Source of the DNA: Sphingobacterium sp. FBM7-1
Lineage (GTDB): Bacteria; Bacteroidota; Bacteroidia; Sphingobacteriales; Sphingobacteriaceae
Assembly (NCBI RefSeq): GCF_020687765.1
Contig: NZ_JAJEWJ010000010.1
Coordinates: forward strand, 1 to 64,000
Reading direction: 5' to 3'
Length of the DNA stretch: 64,000 bases
Shown here: positions 24,141 through 31,444 of the stretch, piece after piece
Position numbering within the stretch: the stretch's first letter is position 1
How the letters are laid out: each line of letters starts with the position of its first letter
The notes under the pieces: model-generated
Seen by the model: only the letters and a program-made list of their open reading frames with translations
Databases searched by the model: none
Told to the model about the DNA's origin: nothing
Program-made: the position numbers and the translations under genes

Positions 24141-25046
24141 ATGATGTCAAATATTGGGCTGATCATCGAAGAGCGAGCAGCAGATATCGGAAACTTTTTG
24201 GTAGGCAGATTACTTCCTTTTCGTCAAAAGAGGGCAGTGGGTCCGTTTGTCTTTATCGATCATATGGGGCCTGCGGCTCTAAAGGATTATCAGAATCTGG
24301 ATGTACCGCCTCACCCACATATTGGACTTTCTACGTTAACTTACCTTTTTGAAGGTGCTATTTTCCATCGCGACAGTATAGGAAGTGCCGTGGAGATCGA
24401 ACCTGGTGCCGTAAACTGGATGACCGCAGGGAAGGGCGTTGTCCACTCGGAGAGAACACCGGAGTATTTGAGAGCGACCGACAAAAACCTCCATGGTTTT
24501 CAGATATGGGTGGCGCTACCAAAGGACAAAGAACAGAGCGAGCCGAGCTTCCATCATATAGAGGCGGAGGAGATACCGGCGTGGACGGATGGAGACACCC
24601 AGTTTAAGTTGATTGCTGGGGAAGCATTTGGAAAGAAATCACCTGTGCCGGTACATAGTAAGTTGTTTTTTATTGAAATTAAAACTAAAACAGCAAAGAA
24701 ATTGAATATTGGGCGTGCTTTGTATGGAGAAGCCGGACTGTATGTGTTAGATGGGACGGCTACAATCGAGGGCAACCCTTATGGATCAAAGCAACTATTA
24801 ATTGCGAAAGAGGCGCAACTCTGTGAATTCGAAATGAGCGAAAATGCGACAGTCTATATTTTCGGTGGCGAACCTTTTGACGAAGAACGCTTTATATTTT
24901 GGAATTTTGTCCATTCCGATAAGGCGGTAATTGAGCAAGCAAAAACGAATTGGAAAAATCAAAATAGCGATGCTTTTCCTTTAGTGCCAGGGGATGATCA
25001 AGAATATGTTCCACTTCCGGATATGCGTTTGAATGTGAAAAAGTAG
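24141..25046 (+). CDS. Pirin-family protein
   Basis: 301 residues. The N-terminal cupin carries the family metal site: HPHIG (about 53-57), H-x-x near 63 and the GKGVVHSER segment (about 95-103). The C-terminal cupin lacks clear ligands. Pirins bind iron, and some degrade quercetin or modulate regulators. The start codon is one of two adjacent ATGs. The next gene begins seven bases after the stop, so they are cotranscribed. Confidence 0.93.
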   Translation: MMSNIGLIIEERAADIGNFLVGRLLPFRQKRAVGPFVFIDHMGPAALKDYQNLDVPPHPHIGLSTLTYLFEGAIFHRDSIGSAVEIEPGAVNWMTAGKGVVHSERTPEYLRATDKNLHGFQIWVALPKDKEQSEPSFHHIEAEEIPAWTDGDTQFKLIAGEAFGKKSPVPVHSKLFFIEIKTKTAKKLNIGRALYGEAGLYVLDGTATIEGNPYGSKQLLIAKEAQLCEFEMSENATVYIFGGEPFDEERFIFWNFVHSDKAVIEQAKTNWKNQNSDAFPLVPGDDQEYVPLPDMRLNVKK

Positions 25047-25053
25047 TGCGTGC

Positions 25054-26205
25054 ATGAAAACGAAGCTGTATAATAGTGACTTGAGTTGGATGCCGAAAGT
25101 CCTACAGATTGTTTTTATTTCGCTGTTTACGCTTCCAGTATTTTCCCAAGATGCAGTGGTACACCGCGTTATATTTATTGGGGATGCGGGCGAAATAAAT
25201 TTTAAACAGGAGACTATCATTCCACTTGCGGCAGATTTGGTTTTAGCAGATAAAACGACGGTGATGTTTTTGGGTGATAATATCTATCCGCGTGGGATGG
25301 GCTTACCCGGAAGCACGGAAGAGATGGAAACAGCAGCTGTTTTACGGTCACAGTTTGAACCTATGCGTGCTAAAGGTGCACCGGTATACTTTCTCCCCGG
25401 GAATCATGATTGGGATAAGTCAGGAAAGCAGGGGTTAGCGAAGATAAGGGCGCAGGGTGACTTTCTGGCTGGGCAAAATGATCCTCTTTTAAGATTAATT
25501 CCCGCAAACGGCTGCCCAGATCCGGTCGAAGTGCCATTGTCGGATGAGACGATCATCATCGCTTACGATAGCGAGTGGTGGTTATTCCCTTACGCTAAAG
25601 GTAATCCTAATGTGGATTGCGATTGTAATACGGAGGAAGAAGTCATAGAGCGGATGGAAGAGTTGTTTTATAAAAATCGTGATAAGACGATTCTAATGGC
25701 ATCCCATCACCCGTTCCAAACATACGGTTTGCACGGGGGGCATTATTCGATACAGGATCATCTTTTTCCTTTAACCCGTTTAAACAAAAGTTTATATATT
25801 CCACTGCCTATTGTCGGTTCGATATATCCTTTGTTGAGAACCACCGTTTTTCGGAATCCAGAAGACGTGCCTCATCCTAAATATAACGATTTAAAAACGA
25901 AGGTGTCCGATGTCTTTGAGGACCATTCTAACCTTATTTACGTAGCGGGGCATGATCATGGACTACAATTCATTAAAAACGCGAATCAATATCAAATTGT
26001 TAGCGGTTCTGGTTCTAAAAGTTCTTATATAAAAAGCAGTAAAAACTTGCTTTATAAAAATTCGATGCAGGGTTTTGTGACAGTTGATATGATGAACGAC
26101 CGAAGTATGCAAATTACTTATTATACCTATGCAAATCAAGGAATAAAAGCAGATTTCACATATCGCATACCCTATCAGGAAAAGTCCTTCACAACGACGC
26201 GTTAG
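25054..26205 (+). CDS. Secreted calcineurin-like metallophosphoesterase
   Basis: 383 residues. A signal peptide ends near residue 33 (LPVFSQ). All five metal-ligand blocks are present: GDAGE (about 43), FLGDNIYPRG, PGNHDWD, SHHPFQTYGLHGGH and GHDHGLQF. It should act as a periplasmic or surface-exposed phosphatase or nucleotidase. I recall that in other Bacteroidota a very similar domain is fused to the N-terminus of a large BamA-type protein; here the BamA-like partner is a separate gene at 31445. It follows pirin after seven bases. Confidence 0.9.
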   Translation: MKTKLYNSDLSWMPKVLQIVFISLFTLPVFSQDAVVHRVIFIGDAGEINFKQETIIPLAADLVLADKTTVMFLGDNIYPRGMGLPGSTEEMETAAVLRSQFEPMRAKGAPVYFLPGNHDWDKSGKQGLAKIRAQGDFLAGQNDPLLRLIPANGCPDPVEVPLSDETIIIAYDSEWWLFPYAKGNPNVDCDCNTEEEVIERMEELFYKNRDKTILMASHHPFQTYGLHGGHYSIQDHLFPLTRLNKSLYIPLPIVGSIYPLLRTTVFRNPEDVPHPKYNDLKTKVSDVFEDHSNLIYVAGHDHGLQFIKNANQYQIVSGSGSKSSYIKSSKNLLYKNSMQGFVTVDMMNDRSMQITYYTYANQGIKADFTYRIPYQEKSFTTTR

Positions 26206-26241
26206 GATGTTATCGATACCTATCGTGTTGGTATATAGTTG

Positions 26242-26308
26242 ATTGCCGGCTATCGGAAGGAAGTAGGTGTTCCTGTTTTTCCTTAGGTTTCGATTGCTAG
26301 CCGGCAAT
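26242..26308. repeat. Long hairpin between convergent genes
   Basis: ATTGCCGGCTA (26242-26252) and TAGCCGGCAAT (26298-26308) are perfect inverted copies around a 45-base interior, which itself contains GGAAGGAA facing TTCC-rich sequence. It sits between the convergent stops of the phosphoesterase and FMN reductase genes and may act as a bidirectional terminator or a mobile palindromic unit. Confidence 0.6.
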
Positions 26309-26335
26309 GTGTTGTTCGTCAGCGACGTATCGGGA

Positions 26336-26890
26336 TTATACTGCTATCTGCTTATTAGAAGTTTGAGCCTGTTGTAAAGTGCCAATGACATCGTTAAATT
26401 TCCCCTTTACTTCTTCGTTCAAAATCCCGGTTTCTTCCGAAAAATTATCATAGAAGTTCGGTAAAGAAAATGTCCCTGCTATTGTTGCTCCATGAAAAGG
26501 AAATCTTTCTTTAGCAGTTTGAAGAACCGTTAAACCGCCGCGGGGTCCGGGAGATGTAGAAAGAAGCAAAAGCTCTTTTCCTTCGAAAAAATTCATTTTT
26601 ACACGGGAAGCCCAATCGAAAAGATTTTTAAATGCGGTAGCATAGCTTCCATTGTATTCTGCCAGAGAAATAACAATCAAATCCGCTTGTTCTAATTTGG
26701 CTAAGAAGTGGGTTACTTCTTCGGGGTGGCCTATTTCAGTCTCTACATCGGTTGTGTAAAGTGGTAACCAGTAATTGCGAAGATCCAAAATTTCTATATC
26801 CGCACCCGCGAATTGTTTTGCTGCGTATGTTGCAAATTTTTGATTGATAGAGTCGTTACTATATGACGCTCCGAAAGCAATTAATTTCAT
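26336..26890 (-). CDS. NADPH-dependent FMN reductase (flavodoxin-fold)
   Basis: 184 residues. The phosphate-binding loop at the N-terminus is AFGASYSNDSIN (about 4-15). The family mid-region reads DLIVISLAEYNGSYATAFKNLFDW (about 73-96), and STSPGPRGG binds FMN phosphate. It is likely a cytoplasmic quinone or flavin reductase involved in redox stress. Divergent from the HD-DUF5706 operon, with a 26-bp palindrome and a -7 box in between. Confidence 0.9.
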   Translation of the reverse strand: MKLIAFGASYSNDSINQKFATYAAKQFAGADIEILDLRNYWLPLYTTDVETEIGHPEEVTHFLAKLEQADLIVISLAEYNGSYATAFKNLFDWASRVKMNFFEGKELLLLSTSPGPRGGLTVLQTAKERFPFHGATIAGTFSLPNFYDNFSEETGILNEEVKGKFNDVIGTLQQAQTSNKQIAV

Positions 26891-26937
26891 CTTTATTTTT
26901 TGATTAACGTTTTTGTGCTTTAACTTTTTCTTAGATA

Positions 26938-26945
26938 CAAAGGTA
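26938..26945 (-). promoter_or_regulatory. -7 box of the FMN reductase gene
   Basis: TACCTTTG on the minus strand fits TAnnTTTG. It lies 47 bases before the ATG at 26890. The 26-bp palindrome at 26962-26987 begins 17 bases upstream, where the -33 region would be. Confidence 0.6.
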
Positions 26946-26961
26946 AGGGCTTGGTTTTTCT

Positions 26962-26987
26962 CTTTTCTTGACCTAGGTTAAGAAAAG
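26962..26987. promoter_or_regulatory. 26-bp near-perfect palindrome, candidate operator
   Basis: The left half CTTTTCTTGACCT and right half AGGTTAAGAAAAG pair at 12 of 13 positions, with G at 26970 against T at 26979 as the only mismatch. It covers the -33 position of the FMN reductase promoter and lies 77 bases before the HD-DUF5706 start. A dimeric regulator is the expected ligand. No regulator gene is adjacent. Confidence 0.65.
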
Positions 26988-27063
26988 TCTGTATTCTTGT
27001 ATACACACAGAAAATTTTTAAATTGGTTCACTTTTGCCTGATTTTTATTAGATTGCTTACATT

Positions 27064-28233
27064 ATGGAAGGCATAAATTATGGATACTTATTAGAAAAGG
27101 CAGAAAATTATGCGCTGAATTTTATACAAGAAAATAAAACCGCAAATTACTGTTTTCACGATGCGACGCATATGGACGATGTGGTCTTAGCGACGCAGGA
27201 AATGGCTGCTTATTATAAACTCCCTGAACAGGATCGGTTTGCTTTGGTTTTTGCAGCATATTTCCATGATTTAGGTTATTGTGTAGGGGGAGCAGACGGA
27301 CACGAACAGCGTAGCGTCGATCTAGCGATGGATTTTCTGCAACGGGAGGGCAGTCCCGACGAACTGCGGGATAAGGTGAAAGGCTGTATTTTGGCCACCC
27401 GGACGCCGCAATCGCCTAAAAATCTGCTGGAAGAGATTATTTGTGACGCGGACCTCTTCCATTTGGGGGGCGATAGATTTGAAACGCGTAACCGATTAAT
27501 GCATCAGGAAGCTGAACAAGTGGTGGGAACTAAAATTCCTAAAAATCAATGGCGGCAGCAGACGATAAAATTATTGAGAAATCACAGTTATTATACAGCC
27601 TATGCGCAGCGTAAGCTTGCGGAAGGGAAGCGGCAACATATAGCAAGATTGGAAGCACAGCAAGCAAAATACCTGTCTAAAAACGCGGTAGATAGCAAGA
27701 CAAAGAAGCCCGAAAGAGGTATTGAAACCATGTTTAGGGTATCACTTACCAATAGCCAACGACTCAGCGATATGGCGGATAATAAAGCAAATATATTGCT
27801 GACGGTGAATTCGATTATTTTATCCGTAGTGGTGGCCATGCTGGTGCAGCGATTAGATACCAATCAACATCTGATTTTTCCCACGATGTTGCTGTTAGGA
27901 AGTGTTGTCGTGACGATGGTTTTGGCTATTCTTTCTACGATCCCTAAGGTGAAAGATGGACGCTTCCACCCGGAGCAAGTTGCGAATAAAAGTGTCAACT
28001 TGTTGTTTTTCGGCAACTTTCATCAAATGCCGTTTGACAAATACGATGAAGCCATGAAAAAGGCGATGGGCGACTACGATTTTTTATACAGTATGTTAAC
28101 GCAAGACGTGTATTCCCAAGGGGTGGTATTGGGCAGAAAATACAAATTATTGCGGTATGCTTATGGAGTATTTATGTTTGGTTTAATCATATCGGTCATT
28201 GCTTTTTTTGCAGCCATACTTTTGGTAAGATAG
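27064..28233 (+). CDS. HD-domain phosphohydrolase fused to DUF5706 (Pycsar-effector-like) membrane region
   Basis: 389 residues. The N-terminal HD domain (about 25-155) has His32, HD at 68-69, His80 and a DADLFH segment near 130, so the metal site appears complete. A basic linker leads to the DUF5706 part (about 220-389), with NSQRLSDMADNKANILLTVNSIILS and hydrophobic helices near 240-262, 270-292 and 366-389. DUF5706 is the membrane module of some Pycsar effectors. No cyclase gene is adjacent, so a defence role is not shown. It starts a four-gene run with gaps of 13, 16 and 23 bases. Confidence 0.85.
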   Translation: MEGINYGYLLEKAENYALNFIQENKTANYCFHDATHMDDVVLATQEMAAYYKLPEQDRFALVFAAYFHDLGYCVGGADGHEQRSVDLAMDFLQREGSPDELRDKVKGCILATRTPQSPKNLLEEIICDADLFHLGGDRFETRNRLMHQEAEQVVGTKIPKNQWRQQTIKLLRNHSYYTAYAQRKLAEGKRQHIARLEAQQAKYLSKNAVDSKTKKPERGIETMFRVSLTNSQRLSDMADNKANILLTVNSIILSVVVAMLVQRLDTNQHLIFPTMLLLGSVVVTMVLAILSTIPKVKDGRFHPEQVANKSVNLLFFGNFHQMPFDKYDEAMKKAMGDYDFLYSMLTQDVYSQGVVLGRKYKLLRYAYGVFMFGLIISVIAFFAAILLVR

Positions 28234-28246
28234 AAAAACGAAGATT

Positions 28247-29089
28247 ATGAAATATCATTTTATGATTTGTATTTGCCTGATATCGGTTACATTGGGTAGT
28301 TGCCAGTCGCACGATACTGCTTCGTTTCCCTACGTGTTACAGGCCGACGCTAGTTATGTAATGCCGACAGAACTTGCCGAGATATCCGGAATAACCTTTG
28401 TGAAAGGCAAAACCACTTCGATTTATGCCATACAAGACGAAGAAGGTTTGCTTTTTGAGTATGATTTGACGAATGAAAGGGTTCTCGAGATAACCTCGTT
28501 CGGCAAGAAAGGTGATTACGAAGAGTTAACGACAGATGGAAAATTTTTCTATGTTTTAAAGAGTAACGGTGATATATATAGTTTTTTGAAGAGCGGATTG
28601 TCCGCAGATCTTAAGGTATTTGCTAATAAGGGACTAGTGCCGGAGGAAGAATATGAGGCGATGGCATTTGATCCGGCTTCCGGAAGCCTTTTTCTCCTAT
28701 GTAAGGCATGTAAAGCAGATAAAAAGCGCAACATCGTTTCGGGGTACATGTTAGCTAGGGATGGCGACGGACAATTATCCTATGCCGACCAGTTTACCTT
28801 TCAGGTAGGTGCGCTTTCTGCTTTGGATAAGCGCATTAAAAAGACATTTAAGCCTTCGGCAATGGCAAAACGCTCGCAGAGCGGTGAGTGGTACCTCCTC
28901 TCATCAATAGACCGGGCATTGGTCGTTACGGATGCGGACTTTAATCCGAAACACATCGTACATCTGCCACGCAAGAATTTTGAACAACCGGAGGGGATTG
29001 CTTTTGATGAGGAGGGTAATCTTTATATCAGTAGTGAAGCCGGACGAAAAGAACAAGGCATGATTTATAGATTTAATTTGATCAAGTAG
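28247..29089 (+). CDS. Lipoprotein, SdiA-regulated/YjiK-like beta-propeller
   Basis: 280 residues. The lipobox LGSC lies at about residue 16-19. The mature part has repeated ELAEISGITF, EGLLFEYD, EYEAMAFDPASGSLFLL and NFEQPEGIAFDEEGNLYISSEAG strands. This pattern is shared by the SdiA-regulated family and esterase-like propellers. It may bind a ligand at the cell surface. It starts 13 bases after the HD-DUF5706 gene and ends 16 bases before the GAF gene. Confidence 0.8.
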   Translation: MKYHFMICICLISVTLGSCQSHDTASFPYVLQADASYVMPTELAEISGITFVKGKTTSIYAIQDEEGLLFEYDLTNERVLEITSFGKKGDYEELTTDGKFFYVLKSNGDIYSFLKSGLSADLKVFANKGLVPEEEYEAMAFDPASGSLFLLCKACKADKKRNIVSGYMLARDGDGQLSYADQFTFQVGALSALDKRIKKTFKPSAMAKRSQSGEWYLLSSIDRALVVTDADFNPKHIVHLPRKNFEQPEGIAFDEEGNLYISSEAGRKEQGMIYRFNLIK

Positions 29090-29105
29090 TGTAATCTAAC
29101 ATACC

Positions 29106-31421
29106 ATGCTATTAAAGGATATTGAAATTGAACATCTCAAAGAATGTGCGTTAGGTAAGGGTACGTTGTCGTTGACTCCTTTGGTCGCCTACCTACAAAA
29201 GATACTGGATAAGGAGGGAGGCAGACGGCATTTGTTACCTTGGTTTGGTTTAGAAATAATAGAGGGGGTGAGCCGATCGCATGGTGCATTAAATAGCAGC
29301 AATATGAACGCTTATGAAGGTGTTTTCGAGATGGTTCATGCGTTGCAAGAAGGTCTTCATTTGGAAGAAGATGGCTTATGGGCCTTGGGGTATCCTATAC
29401 CGCATCACGCGTTTTATGGTACGAGTGCATTTTATGCGTTTGTTGCCTCCGATGCTAGACAGGTGACCGTAAAGGATACGAAACCACTATTGGCGCCTAC
29501 GGAGCAGTTGCTCTATGGCGTTTTGCTCGAACGTTTCTACGGGATGCCCAATAGTAATGATAAACTTCTTTACAGAATAAATCGAGACGGAATCGATCAG
29601 TACTACGAGCTTAGGGTAGACTTCTCTTTCGTAAATATTGAAAAAAAAGGAGAGTTGTACCCGATTGATCTTACCAACTTACACGATAAGTCGGAATATT
29701 GTTTGGCGGATCTGGAGCCACTTTTCCGGCTGCTCAATTTCAATAATTTTACTTTTGAGGGTTTTACCATCCTCACATTTAAGGAGACGACAACGACGTA
29801 TGTTTCTGAGCGGATACATACTTTGATGGCCAGCCTATCGGATTACAAGCAGGAACGGCTTTTCGAAGAATTAAATCAAATTATGTCGACCATTGCCGGG
29901 TCCCGAACCATTTTTACGTCGCTTGTGCCGGTGCTCGAACTCAATGGCTACCCGATTTTATCAGCCGATTTCGCTCGTAATAGTGTGTTCTTCGGGGAGT
30001 TAAAAAAGCGGAAGGCTAACGGAGAGATTGATCCGATCTTGACCAAATATCTCGAGGAACCTTACTCGGTCGTGTATGGGGTTGATCCATCAATGGATAC
30101 AAATGTTCCTTTTTTTCTCGAATGGATCAAAAGGAAGGGTGTGGCGTCGTATATCAGTATTCCACTTAAACAACGAGAAAGTCTAGTGGGATTTATCGAG
30201 CTTTATAGTTATGAGCCGGAGCAACTGGGCAAAGAGAGTATAATGAAGTGGCGGATATTTATCCCCCTTTTAACGCAATTGGCGACCGAACTTACTGGGC
30301 TGTTTAAAAAGATGCTGGAACGCATTATTATGAATAATTATACGGCGCTTAATCCGGCAGTGGAATGGCGTTTTAATGAAGTGGCGGCGCGTCAGGTGGC
30401 GGCATACATGCGGGATGATGAAGAGTTGCCCATAGAAAGTGTGCGGTTTGAAAATGTGTATCCCATATATGGTGCTATCGATGTTAAGGGGTCTACCCAA
30501 CTGCGGAACAGTATTTATAAGAAGGATTACCTATCCAAGATAAATCATCTCCGTGAATTCTTAGAAACACTTTTTGCCACCGCTGACAATAGTTTAAGCT
30601 CGGCCTTAGCCGACCGCGTGGAGCAGATCCGAAAGAAATTGGAAGCGACAAACTATGAACCCCACATGCTGGATGTTTTTTTGTTTCTTTATGAAGAGAT
30701 GTTCCATGCACTGGAGCAAATTAAGAAGGCACAGCCGACTTATGAATCTGCCATCGATAACTTTGTCGTGGAAGCTAAAGCGGCGAGAAGTAAGCGCAGT
30801 GATATTTTTGAAGCTTCGCTCCAGCAGCTGAACAAGGTAGTAAAGGATGAAGTGCAACATTTTAATACGGCCGTTCAAGATGTTTTTCCTTCTTATTTTG
30901 AATTGTTTCGTACGGATGGCGTGGAATACGATATGTACGTGGGGCAGTCGATTACACCGACAAAAGTATTTGAGCCATCTTTATTAAGAACGATCCGAAA
31001 ATTGCAGATTATTTCGATGGCTCATATCGGGAAGCGTGCGGCTAAGTTAGGTCCGACTTTGCCGGTACCGATGCAGGTTACTTTATTGATTTTCGTACAT
31101 ACCTCGACTATTGATATCAGCTTCCGGCCCGACGAACGGCGATTTGACGTGGAGGGCGGTTATAATATCCGTTACCAAATGGTCAAAAAACGTATCGATA
31201 AAGTACGATTAAAAGGGAGCAAAGAACGATTGGTACGTCCTCATACCTTGGCAATAGTGTTTCAGGGGGAATCATGGAGGAAGGAGATTATGGGCTTATT
31301 GGAAGAAGTTGCAGCAATGGGTATGCTGAAACCAGATTTTGAATTTTGTACCTTGGAGGAGGTGCAGGGTGTAAGTGAACTGGAGGCTATCCGGGCCGAT
31401 ATCATTTTGGACGAAGGTTAA
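29106..31421 (+). CDS. GAF-domain signalling protein, 771 residues
   Basis: Large soluble protein without signal peptide or membrane segments. The middle (about 255-430) has a GAF-like sensor domain, with VASYISIPLKQRESLVGFIEL as the characteristic strands. It is followed near 455-475 by YPIYGAIDVKGSTQLRN, which superficially resembles the D-x-R/K-G-S start of a class III nucleotide cyclase or HAMP-linked module, although the rest of the cyclase signature is not evident. The C-terminal 250 residues are helical and then beta-rich, with no assigned family. It may be the cytoplasmic sensor of the operon. Confidence 0.75.
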   Translation: MLLKDIEIEHLKECALGKGTLSLTPLVAYLQKILDKEGGRRHLLPWFGLEIIEGVSRSHGALNSSNMNAYEGVFEMVHALQEGLHLEEDGLWALGYPIPHHAFYGTSAFYAFVASDARQVTVKDTKPLLAPTEQLLYGVLLERFYGMPNSNDKLLYRINRDGIDQYYELRVDFSFVNIEKKGELYPIDLTNLHDKSEYCLADLEPLFRLLNFNNFTFEGFTILTFKETTTTYVSERIHTLMASLSDYKQERLFEELNQIMSTIAGSRTIFTSLVPVLELNGYPILSADFARNSVFFGELKKRKANGEIDPILTKYLEEPYSVVYGVDPSMDTNVPFFLEWIKRKGVASYISIPLKQRESLVGFIELYSYEPEQLGKESIMKWRIFIPLLTQLATELTGLFKKMLERIIMNNYTALNPAVEWRFNEVAARQVAAYMRDDEELPIESVRFENVYPIYGAIDVKGSTQLRNSIYKKDYLSKINHLREFLETLFATADNSLSSALADRVEQIRKKLEATNYEPHMLDVFLFLYEEMFHALEQIKKAQPTYESAIDNFVVEAKAARSKRSDIFEASLQQLNKVVKDEVQHFNTAVQDVFPSYFELFRTDGVEYDMYVGQSITPTKVFEPSLLRTIRKLQIISMAHIGKRAAKLGPTLPVPMQVTLLIFVHTSTIDISFRPDERRFDVEGGYNIRYQMVKKRIDKVRLKGSKERLVRPHTLAIVFQGESWRKEIMGLLEEVAAMGMLKPDFEFCTLEEVQGVSELEAIRADIILDEG

Positions 31422-31444
31422 ACGATACGATTAAGCAGGAATCA

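Noticed and set aside
27064..28233. Complete Pycsar anti-phage system
   Set aside because: DUF5706 is effector-like, but no pyrimidine cyclase gene lies next to it, and the fused HD domain is unusual for Pycsar effectors.
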